Source: Natrialba taiwanensis DSM 12281 (GTDB lineage Archaea > Halobacteriota > Halobacteria > Halobacteriales > Natrialbaceae). Taken from it: DNA of 64,000 nt. The position numbers and the translations under genes were made by a program. Positions 31,386-40,102 of the stretch are shown piece after piece (position 1 is the first letter of the stretch; every line of letters begins with the position of its first letter). A model generated the notes under the pieces. It saw only the letters and a list, made by a program, of their open reading frames with translations, had not been told where the DNA came from and did not search any database. The DNA lies in the NCBI RefSeq assembly GCF_000337595.1, contig NZ_AOIL01000048.1, forward strand, positions 95,226-159,225, in the 5' to 3' direction.

Positions 31386-34016
31386 ATGGTCGAATACACC
31401 AGGCGGACGCTGATGGCATCGTCGACGGCGGCGGCGCTCGGGGCGGGATTACTCGGGACGGCCCACGCGGCCGAGGGGGAGGACGAACACGACACGAAGA
31501 CGGCACCGTACGTCAACGGGAACATCAAGCGATTCTCGACGACAGCACAGGGAGCGGAGGTTACGGGTCCGTTCGTCTTCGAGACGGGCGAGTTGCTCTA
31601 CAGTCTCCAGCATCCGAGCGAGGACAACCCTGCGCCGTTCGACCGCGGCGGCGTCGGCGTCGTCGACGATTTCCAGTTCACGTTCGACGGGACGAGCGAC
31701 GAGTTCGACGAGCTGGACGCGCCGCGGACCAACGCGGAACAGGCCGAAGTGCAGTCCGCCGCCGGCCAGTATCGGCTCCTCGTTCAGGCGGGAGACGAGA
31801 TCAACGGCGGGACCGAGCGCTTCGGCCACCCGCAGACGCCGGCCGGCGAGGACCTCGGCGACATCGTCGAGGAGAATTACGAGGGCATCGGCGAGCAGGC
31901 CGACATGAACTTCTTCGTCGCGGCGAACGACGACGGGACGGAGGGCTACCTCTTTACCAACAACGAGACGCGACCGGGGGCGATTTCGCGGACGCCGCTG
32001 TACCGCGACGCGGACGGCTACTGGCAAGCCGACCTCGAGAACGCGATGGAACTCGAAAACACCGACGCGTTCCGCGCGATCGGCGGCACGAAGATCAACT
32101 GCTACGGCGATCTCAGCCCGTGGGAGACGCCACTGTCGGCCGAGGAGGAGTACGGTCACGCGCGGATTAACGGTCTCGCGACGGTCGGCGACATCGTCGA
32201 GCAGGGAAGCGGCGTCGGCCTGCGCGGGGGAAGCGAGTTCTGGAACCGACCGAACATCCTGGACGTCGAGAACTCGCTCGAGGAGATCTTCGGCGCGGAC
32301 AGCTGGTACCCGATGGGGCTGAGCAACAACAGGGGGACCGAGAAGATCGCCTACCACCTCGGCGCCGAGCCGGTCGACATCGCCGACGGCGAGAACACGC
32401 CCCAGCCCATCGAGGACGAGGTGTTCCCCAACCGCTACCGCTACGGGAAGATCGTCGAGATTACCGAGCCGACCGCCGACGAACCGACGCCCGTCAAACA
32501 CCACGTCTTCGGTCGGTCCGCCTGGGAGTGCCCCGAAGTACTGCCCGACGAGCGCACCGTCTACCTCGCTTCCGACGGCGGCGCGAAGGGGATCTACAAG
32601 TTCGTGGCCGACGAGCCGATTCCGGCGTACGACGACCCGATGGACGTCCGCGGCACGCTGTACGCGATCAAGGCGAGCGAGATCGGCGAGGGCACGGTCG
32701 GCGAAACCGACCTCGCCGTCGAGTGGCTCGAACTCGGCACCGCCAGCAACGCCGAGGTCGAGTCCTGGATCGCCGAGTACGACGGCGTGACGCAGGTCGA
32801 CTACCTCGAAACCCACGCCGAGACCGACTGGGAGGAAGACCTCGAGACGGCGCTCGCCGAGGCCGACGAGGAAGTCGCCATCAACGGCAACCAGGATTAC
32901 ATCACTGACGAGGAAATCGTCGAGTGGGCCGCCCAGTACGAAGCGGACGGTCCCGACGGCGTCGACGAAGACCTCCGTCGCGTCCCCTTCCTCGAAACCC
33001 GCGCGGCCGCCAAGGAGATCGGTGCCAGCATCGAGTTCAACAAGGCCGAGGGGATCGACTCGCACGACGAGGCCGCACCCGGCGATTTCATCTACTTCGG
33101 CATCTCCTCACTCGGCGGCTCCATGACCGACGACGAGGGAGAGCTGCGGTTTGACGAGGTCGACACCGGCGTCGTCTACCGCGCCGAACTCGAGTCGGAG
33201 TACAACGTCTCGCGGCTCGAACCGGTCGTCGTCGGCCCGAACGCGAGCGATTCGGAGTCGCTGCAGGACGCCTCGCTCATCAACGTCGACAACGTCATGG
33301 TGATGGACGACGGGCGGGTGCTGCTCTGTGAAGACAAGGGAAGCTTCGGTCGTTCTTACCCCAACGACGCCATGTGGGTGTACGAACCCCCGGCGGTGAT
33401 CCGCGTCGACTCGCTGGCGGTCAGCCAGGAGGCGACCGGCGAGATCGACCTGACGCTGTCGTCGCTGCCGAACGGCATCGCAGGCGGTCGCGTCACCGTG
33501 ACACTCGATCACACCGGTGTCGCGTCGATTACGGACGCCACCTACGGCGACGGGTTCGAACTCACCGCAGCGCCGGAGATCAGCGAGGACGGCTCCGCGG
33601 TCGAGTTCAGGTTCGCGGACATCGAGAACGAGATCGAGCCGGGGACGACGGAGACGACGCTGGCGACGATCGAACTCGAGGGCGTCGGCGCGGGAGCGAC
33701 GGACGCAACGGTCGAAGTCCACGATCTGGACGACGATTCGGGGATGCCGGTCGAACCGCAGCGCCGACCGGGCGTCGTCGTCACCGGCCCGCCGCCGATC
33801 GGTGGTGTCCCGGGCGGCGGTTCGCCGACCGACCCTGACGGCGACGGCAAGTTCGAGGACGTCAACGGCAACGGCCGGGTCGACTACGACGACGTGGTCG
33901 TGCTGTTCGAGAACATCGACGACGACGCGGTCCAGTTGAACGAGGACGCGTTCGACTTCAACGAGAACGGCCAGATCGACTACGACGACACCGTCGCCCT
34001 CTACGACGAGCTGTAA
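31386..34016 (+). CDS. Tat-exported PhoX-like protein with cohesin-like and dockerin-like modules
   Basis: An 876-aa exported protein. A Tat signal, TRRTLMASSTAAALGAG, ends near AHA (residue 28). Residues 30-670 look like a PhoX/DUF839 beta-propeller phosphatase-type domain: GGTKINCYGDLSPWETPLS, FGRSAWECPEVLPDERTVYLASDGGAKGIYKF and, later, NVDNVMVMDDGRVLLCEDKG. The usual metal-binding Cys, Asp and Glu context is present, but the active site was not verified. Residues 680-800 are a cohesin-like beta sandwich. The last 60 residues hold two EF-hand-like dockerin repeats (DVNGNGRVDYDDVVVLF and DFNENGQIDYDDTVALY) that should bind calcium. A linker with GGVPGGGSP precedes them. The next gene starts 4 nt later. 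Confidence 0.82.
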   Translation: MVEYTRRTLMASSTAAALGAGLLGTAHAAEGEDEHDTKTAPYVNGNIKRFSTTAQGAEVTGPFVFETGELLYSLQHPSEDNPAPFDRGGVGVVDDFQFTFDGTSDEFDELDAPRTNAEQAEVQSAAGQYRLLVQAGDEINGGTERFGHPQTPAGEDLGDIVEENYEGIGEQADMNFFVAANDDGTEGYLFTNNETRPGAISRTPLYRDADGYWQADLENAMELENTDAFRAIGGTKINCYGDLSPWETPLSAEEEYGHARINGLATVGDIVEQGSGVGLRGGSEFWNRPNILDVENSLEEIFGADSWYPMGLSNNRGTEKIAYHLGAEPVDIADGENTPQPIEDEVFPNRYRYGKIVEITEPTADEPTPVKHHVFGRSAWECPEVLPDERTVYLASDGGAKGIYKFVADEPIPAYDDPMDVRGTLYAIKASEIGEGTVGETDLAVEWLELGTASNAEVESWIAEYDGVTQVDYLETHAETDWEEDLETALAEADEEVAINGNQDYITDEEIVEWAAQYEADGPDGVDEDLRRVPFLETRAAAKEIGASIEFNKAEGIDSHDEAAPGDFIYFGISSLGGSMTDDEGELRFDEVDTGVVYRAELESEYNVSRLEPVVVGPNASDSESLQDASLINVDNVMVMDDGRVLLCEDKGSFGRSYPNDAMWVYEPPAVIRVDSLAVSQEATGEIDLTLSSLPNGIAGGRVTVTLDHTGVASITDATYGDGFELTAAPEISEDGSAVEFRFADIENEIEPGTTETTLATIELEGVGAGATDATVEVHDLDDDSGMPVEPQRRPGVVVTGPPPIGGVPGGGSPTDPDGDGKFEDVNGNGRVDYDDVVVLFENIDDDAVQLNEDAFDFNENGQIDYDDTVALYDEL

Positions 34017-34020
34017 GTCG

Positions 34021-34854
34021 ATGTATCGCCACGATAGCGAGCCGATTTCCGAGACGCGAGATCAGTCGCGGACTCAAAGTCGGAGCCGAATCGCGGACGC
34101 AGACTGGTCGCGCCGACTCTCCCGCGCGGTCGTCGCCGCCCTCGCGATCGGGATCGTCCTCGGACTCGGCGTCGTCGCCCCGGTCAGCGGTGCCGGCTCG
34201 ACCGCTGGCGTCGCCTCGTCCGGAATCGCCACCGCGGAAGCATCGACTTCAGCCTCCGTCGCCGCAGACGAACCCGAACTCGTCGTCTCCAACGGGACGA
34301 TCGCTCCCGGCGACACCGGCACGCACCGCATCGCGCTGACCGACGCGCCGGATGGACTCGCGGGCTACAAACTCGAACTCGAGTTCAGTTCGGAGGGTGC
34401 AGCGAGGGTCGCAAACGCCAGCTATCCCGAGCGGTTCGGGCTGACGACCGATCCTATCGTCAGCGCGGACGGCCAGTCGCTCGCCGTGGAAGCCGCGGAT
34501 CTGGACGACGAGATCGCGGCCGGTGCGACGAACGTCACGCTGGCGCGGATCGAGGTCGACGGCGTTGAGGCGGGAACGACCGACCTGCAGGTCGCGGCGA
34601 TGCAGGTCGACGCCGACGGTGGGAGCCCTGTCGAACCCGCGGTCGAGGCGGGAACCGTGACCGTCGGTGATGGTGGGACCGAGGCAGGACACAACCGATC
34701 CGCTGACGGCGACGCGGAATCCGACGGGAGTGGAACCGACAGCGGCCTCCTCACCGACACCCCCGCCGAGTCGCTGCCCGGCTTTACGGGGACACTCGCG
34801 CTCGTCGCAGTTGTGGCGGCGATCGCAGTCGGGACGGCCGCTCGCCGGGATTGA
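34021..34854 (+). CDS. PGF-CTERM-like anchored cohesin-like protein
   Basis: A 277-aa exported protein. An N-terminal hydrophobic segment (about residues 32-57) is a signal or anchor. Residues 85-205 form a cohesin-like sandwich (VVSNGTIAPGDTGTHRIALTDAPDGLAGYKLELEF) similar in pattern to the C-terminal module of the preceding protein. A Ser/Asp/Gly linker follows. The last 27 residues (LPGFTGTLALVAVVAAIAV then ARRD) resemble the PGF-CTERM tripartite sorting signal for archaeosortase A, with Pro-Gly-Phe, a membrane helix and an Arg cluster. It starts 4 nt after the PhoX-like stop, so it is co-transcribed. A partner role for the dockerin-bearing protein is an inference. Confidence 0.8.
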   Translation: MYRHDSEPISETRDQSRTQSRSRIADADWSRRLSRAVVAALAIGIVLGLGVVAPVSGAGSTAGVASSGIATAEASTSASVAADEPELVVSNGTIAPGDTGTHRIALTDAPDGLAGYKLELEFSSEGAARVANASYPERFGLTTDPIVSADGQSLAVEAADLDDEIAAGATNVTLARIEVDGVEAGTTDLQVAAMQVDADGGSPVEPAVEAGTVTVGDGGTEAGHNRSADGDAESDGSGTDSGLLTDTPAESLPGFTGTLALVAVVAAIAVGTAARRD

Positions 34855-34899
34855 CGCCATCTAGTGGCTTTACGCGCTTCGGCCCTGAACCGTGGTGGC

Positions 34900-36237
34900 A
34901 TGGGAGACGACCCCACTGACCACCGGTTCGCCACGAACAGCATCCACGCCGGACAAACGGCCGATCCGACGACGGGGGCGCGCGCACCGCCGCTGTACCA
35001 GACGACCTCCTACGAGTTCGACAACACGGATCACGCCGCCGCCCTGTTCGGCTTGGAGGAGTTCGGCAACATCTACTCGCGGATCATGAACCCGACGAAC
35101 GCGATGTTAGAGGAGCGCATCGCCGAACTCGAGGGCGGCGTCGGCGCGCTCGCCACCGCGTCGGGAATGGCCGCGTTCGATCTCGCGACGTTCATTCTCG
35201 CGGATGTGGGCGACAACATCGTGTCGGCATCCTCGCTGTACGGCGGCACGTACACGTACCTTACCCACACCGTCGCAAAGCGCGGTATCGAAACGAAATT
35301 CGTCGACACGCTCGACTACGAGGCCTACGCGGACGCAATCGACGACGACACCGCCTTCGTCCACCTGGAAACGATCGGCAACCCCGCGCTCGTCACGCCC
35401 GACATCGAGCGCGTCGCCGACATTGCCCACGAGCGCGACGTGCCGCTGTTCGTCGACAACACCTTCGCGACGCCGTACCTGTGTCGACCCCTCGATCACG
35501 GTGCCGATCTCGTCTGGAACTCGACGACCAAGTGGCTCCACGGGGCCGGCTCGACCGTCGGCGGCGTGCTCGTCGACGGCGGCTCGTTCCCCTGGGAGGA
35601 GGGCGACTATCCCGAGCTAACGGAGCCGAACCCGGCCTATCACGGGATCAATTTCTACGAGACCTTCGGCGAGCAAGCCTTCGCCCTCGCCGCCCGCACG
35701 CGCGGCCTGCGCGACCTGGGCAATCAACAGTCGCCGTTCGACGCCTGGGTAACGCTGCAGAAACTCGAATCGCTGCCGCTACGGATGGAAAAACACAGCG
35801 AGAACGCGATGGCCGTCGCCGAGTACCTCGCGGACCACCCGGCAATCTCGTGGGTCAACTATCCCGGCTTGGAGAGCCACGAAACCCACGAGAACGCCCG
35901 GAAGTACCTCGATGGCGGTGAGACGAGCGAAGCGAGCCGATCCTCGGCGGACGGGACGTCCACCGTCGGCTACGGCGGCATGATCACCTTCGGTCTCGAG
36001 GGCGGGTACGACGCCGCCGAAACCGTCTGCAACGAGGTTGAACTCGCCAGCCTGCTCGCGAACGTCGGCGACGCGAAGACGCTCATCATCCACCCCGCGA
36101 GCACGACCCACCAGCAACTCACCGAGGATGAGAAACTGGCGAGCGGCACCACGGACGACCTCGTCCGGCTCTCGGTCGGAATCGAGGACGTCGACGACAT
36201 CATCGCCGATCTCGACCGGGCGATCGAACAGATCTGA
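34900..36237 (+). CDS. O-acetylhomoserine aminocarboxypropyltransferase-type PLP enzyme
   Basis: A 445-aa fold-type I PLP enzyme of the Cys/Met metabolism family. The PLP lysine is K211 in NSTTKWLHGAGS. Substrate-binding motifs include FGNIYSRIMNPTNAMLEERIAELEGG, ETIGNPALVTPDI, and VDNTFATPYLCRP. The C-terminal motif IIHPASTTHQQL is typical of O-acetylhomoserine sulfhydrylases and separates it from the enzyme at 27022-28206. It probably makes homocysteine from O-acetylhomoserine and sulfide for methionine synthesis. A low-complexity insertion (TSEASRSSADGTS) sits near residue 355. The ATG at 34900 is leaderless (TATA-like GCTTTACGC at 34867-34875). Confidence 0.92.
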   Translation: MGDDPTDHRFATNSIHAGQTADPTTGARAPPLYQTTSYEFDNTDHAAALFGLEEFGNIYSRIMNPTNAMLEERIAELEGGVGALATASGMAAFDLATFILADVGDNIVSASSLYGGTYTYLTHTVAKRGIETKFVDTLDYEAYADAIDDDTAFVHLETIGNPALVTPDIERVADIAHERDVPLFVDNTFATPYLCRPLDHGADLVWNSTTKWLHGAGSTVGGVLVDGGSFPWEEGDYPELTEPNPAYHGINFYETFGEQAFALAARTRGLRDLGNQQSPFDAWVTLQKLESLPLRMEKHSENAMAVAEYLADHPAISWVNYPGLESHETHENARKYLDGGETSEASRSSADGTSTVGYGGMITFGLEGGYDAAETVCNEVELASLLANVGDAKTLIIHPASTTHQQLTEDEKLASGTTDDLVRLSVGIEDVDDIIADLDRAIEQI

Positions 36238-36324
36238 ACCATCAGGGGCTGAGAGACGAGCAACGAGATAGGGACCGAGGTACAAGAGACGAGAGATTAA
36301 GGGCTCCGCGTCCAACGACCCACT

Positions 36325-36711
36325 ATGGCCACAAGCCTTCTGACCCCGGGAGCCACGGACAAAATCATTACAACCTGTCGAACCGCCATCGGCGATAGTC
36401 TCCGCTCTGTCACCTACTTCACCCGCGACGACTACGAACAGCTCTACCTCCGCGACGACCTCGAACGCGACGCCGACCTCTCGACGTTCATCGGTCACGA
36501 GTGGCGCGGCTTCAAAACCGTCCAAACCGCCTACGAACGCTCCGAACTCGGCGAGTACAACTATACCATCCGCGTCTTCGACAACGGATTCTTGCTCCGC
36601 GTGACGACCGACAGCGACGGCGTCATCATCACCACCGACGGGCTCACGCTCAAGGACTTCGAAGAAGTCGCGACCGCGTTGAACTCGGTGCTTCCCGAAC
36701 TCGGGGCGTAG
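36325..36711 (+). CDS. Conserved haloarchaeal protein of unknown function
   Basis: A 128-aa soluble protein. It starts with a helix (TPGATDKIITTCRTAIGDSLRSVTYF) and then TRDDYEQLYLRDDLERDADLSTFIGHEWRGF, followed by beta strands (YNYTIRVFDNGFLLRVTTDSDGVIITT) and a last helix (DFEEVATALNSVL). The shape resembles a small sensor-like or regulatory domain found widely in Halobacteria, but I cannot give a role. A TATA-like GATTAAGG about 28 nt upstream suggests a leaderless start. Confidence 0.75.
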   Translation: MATSLLTPGATDKIITTCRTAIGDSLRSVTYFTRDDYEQLYLRDDLERDADLSTFIGHEWRGFKTVQTAYERSELGEYNYTIRVFDNGFLLRVTTDSDGVIITTDGLTLKDFEEVATALNSVLPELGA

Positions 36712-37401
36712 ACTTACACGCCATACCCCACACTCCGAGTTCAGTTTGTGATCGAACGCGCGAGGTGGTAGAGAGCAGTGGACGATCGGATGGGAGTCGA
36801 AAAGCAGTTAGCGTGGCGAATACCCGCGGTGAACGGCTGTTAGTCCTCTTGTTTCGTTCCGGATGTCGGCGCTTCCCGTGCTGGGGTCGAAGCCGCGTGA
36901 TGGGTGGTTGCATCCGGATCCAAATCCGAATTCGACTTGGGATCGGACCCCAGACTGGAGGGAGACTCGGACGTGCGCCCAGGATGCCGACGCGAACCAG
37001 CGCCGATCGGCAGCCCGGAACCGGGATCACCATCAGTGCCGAGCAATCGCGCGAACCGGCGGCGTTCAGCGGCGTGTCTATCGAGATCCATGCCAACGGA
37101 ACACGTCGATATCGGTTGTAGTTATGCACGCCATTTACCCCGGAAACCAGGGACTTCGATCGTGAAACGATCCCGCCTTCCGCTGGCGATTACGTGCTGT
37201 AACAGTTCCCAACAGACGACACTCACCGCGAGGAATCGCTCCGGAAACACGCGAGGGTAGAAGGGCGTCATAGATGCCTTCTCCCGGAGTTTATTCTATC
37301 CACTTCTGCGGTGAACCATCCGATAAGTGGGTATGCGGATTGATCAAATCGGTGTTTGAGCTTCCCGAAGACATATAGAGACTCACATCAAATATTTGAC
37401 T
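36712..37401. other. Gene-poor region, possible decayed genes
   Basis: The longest region without a credible gene. Several overlapping frames of 80-200 codons are open, but none has a coherent fold pattern or typical acidic composition. One plus-strand frame ends GVSIEIHANGTRRYRL near 37120 and one minus-strand frame is Ser/Asp/Pro-rich (36840-37091). Both may be remnants. The last part, from about 37260, is AT-rich and includes the promoter of the following Tat gene (ACATATAGAG at 37371-37380). Confidence 0.45.
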
Positions 37402-37878
37402 ATGGAGCGACGGAAATTCCTTGCTGTCGGTGGTCTCGGTCTTGGAATGGGGTATGCATGGAACAGGTCTCGATCTCCGTTAATCTCCAGTGGTATGACT
37501 GTAGATACGCTATACTACGAAGGGAATATTTTCGATGCGCGTGATGTATTTGGGCCAAGAGAAAAGTCACACACGCTCATAACAGACGAAGAAACCACTG
37601 CCAGCGAATTTAGAAATATTGAACAATTGTCTCATTTTACCGAAGGAACTGATTTTGATGAATAATATCTTCTTGTTGTTCAAAATGGAATGCGATCAGA
37701 AGACGATCTCGAATTGGATTCGATTGAACGCATTGGCGATGGCCTTCGGGTTGCTATTTCTATAGATAAGCCACTAATCCCCGATCATGACGACCTTATT
37801 ACACATACTCTCCTTATCAGGATTACTGATGAGAAAAGCGTCTCCGATTCAGTAGATGTCAATATTGAAGGCTATTGA
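37402..37878 (+). pseudogene. Tat-exported protein broken by an in-frame TAA
   Basis: Starts MERRKFLAVGGLGLGMGYAWN, a short Tat signal without a lipobox, then a beta-rich domain. The frame is interrupted by TAA at 37663-37665 and continues in the same frame to a TGA at 37876-37878, with protein-like sequence on both sides (FTEGTDFDE, stop, YLLVVQNGMRSEDDLELD). Without the stop it would be a 157-aa protein. The coding sequence is clearly AT-richer than its neighbours, with TTT and AAT codons, so it is probably acquired. Translation could restart at the ATG at 37690. A sequencing error is the alternative. Confidence 0.7.
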
Positions 37879-38005
37879 TGATGGGATTATTTTGACAAAA
37901 TTCGATACCCTGTGTTGTGTGGATCACCTGTATTGAGCGCAGAGCGTACTGAATCTATCTCCACCCGAGTTCAACAGGGCCGCATCGCTCGAGATGGCGA
38001 GTCGG

Positions 38006-39577
38006 CTACTCCAGCAGCGACTCGCCGGTCATCTCCGGCGGCTGGTCGATGCCGAGCAGTTCGAGCATCGTCGGCGCGATGTCGGCGAGCGTGCCGCCCT
38101 CGCGGACCGTTCGCCCGCCGTCGGTGCCGTCGGGTGCCAGGTAGACCAGCGGCACGTCGTTGTACGTGTGTGCCGTGTGCGGATTCTCCGGGGTTCCCAT
38201 GTCATCCGCGTTGCCGTGGTCCGCGGTGATGAGGACGTTCGACCCGGCCGCCTCGAGTTCGGCGACGAGTCGCCCGAGTTGTGCGTCGACGGTTTCGACG
38301 GCCTCGATCGCGGCCTCGTAGTCGCCGGTATGACCGACCATGTCCGGGTTGGCGTAGTTGAGCACGAGCACGTTCGGATCGTCGCTCTCTATCACGTCGA
38401 TCGCGGTGTCCGTCACCGCGGGCGCGCTCATCTCCGGTTGCAGGTCGTAGGTCGGCACGTCCGGGCTCTCGATAATCTCGCGTATCTCGCCGTCGAACTC
38501 GACCTCGCGGCCGCCGTTCAAGAAGTAGGTGACGTGGGCGTACTTCTCCGATTCGGCGATCCGAAGCTGCGTCCGCCCCTCGTCGGCGAGCACCTCTCCC
38601 AGCACGTTCTCGGGCTGGTTCGGCGGGTACGCCACCGGCAGGTCGAACGTCTTGTCGTACTGGGTCATCATCACGACCTCGGCGTCCGGCGGACTGATGC
38701 TGAACTCGTCGGACCAGTCTTCCGGACGGATGTCGGCCAGCATGCGCGTCAACTGACGAGCGCGGTCCGAGCGGAAGTTAAACCAGACGACCGCATCGCC
38801 GTCCTCGAGCGCCGGCCCGCCCTGCTCGCGGCGTCGCCGTTCGCTCTCCGAGGCGCGTAGCGCCTCGCTCTCGATCAGCGTCGGCTCGACGAACTCGTCG
38901 GTGTCGCCGCGGTCGTAGGATTCCTCGACCGCTGCGACCGCCGAGGCAGCCTCGTGGTCGGCCTCGCGCTCGACGATCGCGTCGTACGCTCGTTTCGTCC
39001 GCTCCCAGTTCTGGTCGCGGTCCATCGCGTAGTACCGACCCGAGACCGTCGCGACATGGCCCGTGCCGTGCTCCTCGACGACGTCCTCGAGCGTTTCCAG
39101 GTACTCTCGGCCGCCGGTCGGCGAGGTGTCTCGTCCGTCGGTGATCGCGTGCGTGACGGCCTCGACCTCGCGATCCGCGGCGAGTTCGATGAGCGCGTGC
39201 AGGTGATCCTGGTCAGAGTGGACGCCACCGTCGCTGACGAGGCCGACGAAGTGAACGCGACCGTCGTTGCCCCGCGCGTTCTCGAATGCGGTGTTGATCG
39301 CGTCGTTCTCCCGGAAGGAACCGTCCGCGATGGAGTCGGCGATTCGGGTGTACTCCTGGTAGACGACGCGGCCGGCACCGATGTTCAGGTGACCGACCTC
39401 GCTGTTTCCCATCTGGCCGTCCGGCAGGCCGACCCGCCGGCCCGAGACCTCGAGTTCACCGGTGGCACCGTGCTCTGCGAACCGATCGAAGTTGGGGGTG
39501 TCGGCCGCGGCGACAGCGTCTCGTCCGTCGTCAGTGCCGAGTCCCCAGCCGTCGAGTACGATCAACGCGGCGTCCAT
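38006..39577 (-). CDS. gpmI: 2,3-bisphosphoglycerate-independent phosphoglycerate mutase
   Basis: A 523-aa enzyme that interconverts 3- and 2-phosphoglycerate in glycolysis and gluconeogenesis, using two Mn ions and a phosphoserine intermediate. It starts MDAALIVLDGWGLG. The nucleophile is S59 in GQMGNSEVGHLNIGAGR. Other motifs are SDGGVHSDQDHLHAL, ITDGRDTSPTGG, the metal-site LNYANPDMVGHTGD, and ITADHGNADDM near residue 450. The length fits the family (about 510 aa). It is one of the usual glycolytic enzymes of haloarchaea and stands alone here. Confidence 0.95.
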   Translation of the reverse strand: MDAALIVLDGWGLGTDDGRDAVAAADTPNFDRFAEHGATGELEVSGRRVGLPDGQMGNSEVGHLNIGAGRVVYQEYTRIADSIADGSFRENDAINTAFENARGNDGRVHFVGLVSDGGVHSDQDHLHALIELAADREVEAVTHAITDGRDTSPTGGREYLETLEDVVEEHGTGHVATVSGRYYAMDRDQNWERTKRAYDAIVEREADHEAASAVAAVEESYDRGDTDEFVEPTLIESEALRASESERRRREQGGPALEDGDAVVWFNFRSDRARQLTRMLADIRPEDWSDEFSISPPDAEVVMMTQYDKTFDLPVAYPPNQPENVLGEVLADEGRTQLRIAESEKYAHVTYFLNGGREVEFDGEIREIIESPDVPTYDLQPEMSAPAVTDTAIDVIESDDPNVLVLNYANPDMVGHTGDYEAAIEAVETVDAQLGRLVAELEAAGSNVLITADHGNADDMGTPENPHTAHTYNDVPLVYLAPDGTDGGRTVREGGTLADIAPTMLELLGIDQPPEMTGESLLE

Positions 39578-39669
39578 GTCAGGGCGATATCCGGCCTGGC
39601 GTAACTAGCTGTCGCTGTCGGCGACATGCCACTACTGCCGAAAATATAAGAATCTGAGAATATATGGGG

Positions 39670-39933
39670 TTATGCCTCTGACTCGTGATCGAACGCCGTC
39701 CCGCAATCGCCACAGATCGTCCCATTGCCAGGCGTGCATCGCTGTGCGAGGGTCGCGCCGCACTCGGGACAGACCATATAGAGTCGATGTTCCGGGGCGA
39801 CGCCGGCTTCGAATGTTGCCCGAATCCAGGCGTCAGGATTGTCGGGTTCGTAGAGCGTCACCTCGCCGTTTGTCTGTCGCCAGTTGACCGTGTGTTCATC
39901 GCGCTCGTCGGTCTCCATACCTCGGTTGGACAT
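39670..39933 (-). CDS. Small protein with a C-terminal zinc-ribbon-like motif
   Basis: An 87-aa protein. The N-terminal part (EHTVNWRQTNGEVTLYEPDNPDAWIRA) looks beta-rich. The C-terminal part has paired cysteines CPECGATLAQRC and ICGDCG, a zinc-ribbon pattern that could bind nucleic acid or protein. No family name is certain. The start at 39933 is chosen because a TATA-like AATTATATG on the minus strand (about 39962-39970) puts transcription near 39940. The longer ATG at 39951 lies before that point. Confidence 0.75.
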   Translation of the reverse strand: MSNRGMETDERDEHTVNWRQTNGEVTLYEPDNPDAWIRATFEAGVAPEHRLYMVCPECGATLAQRCTPGNGTICGDCGTAFDHESEA

Positions 39934-40102
39934 CGGGACACTGACAGCCATGCGACCCTCTCATATAATTTTTCTGATGATAATTTACCCACTCACGAGT
40001 TAACCCCCTGATCGTCATTTGTTTTGACCTTCCACGCGCATCGGTCCCTGCCCACCGCCATCGACCACTGGCTTTTTGCGAGTTCGGCGGGAGCCAACTG
40101 GC

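Noticed and set aside
31449-33065. A 538-codon minus-strand frame over the PhoX-like gene
   Set aside because: Same shadow effect; composition is rich in Val, Leu and Arg without motifs.
36501-37121. Arg-rich plus-strand frame beyond the small conserved gene
   Set aside because: Begins inside a real gene in another frame and its composition is not that of haloarchaeal proteins; only its last 30 residues look protein-like.
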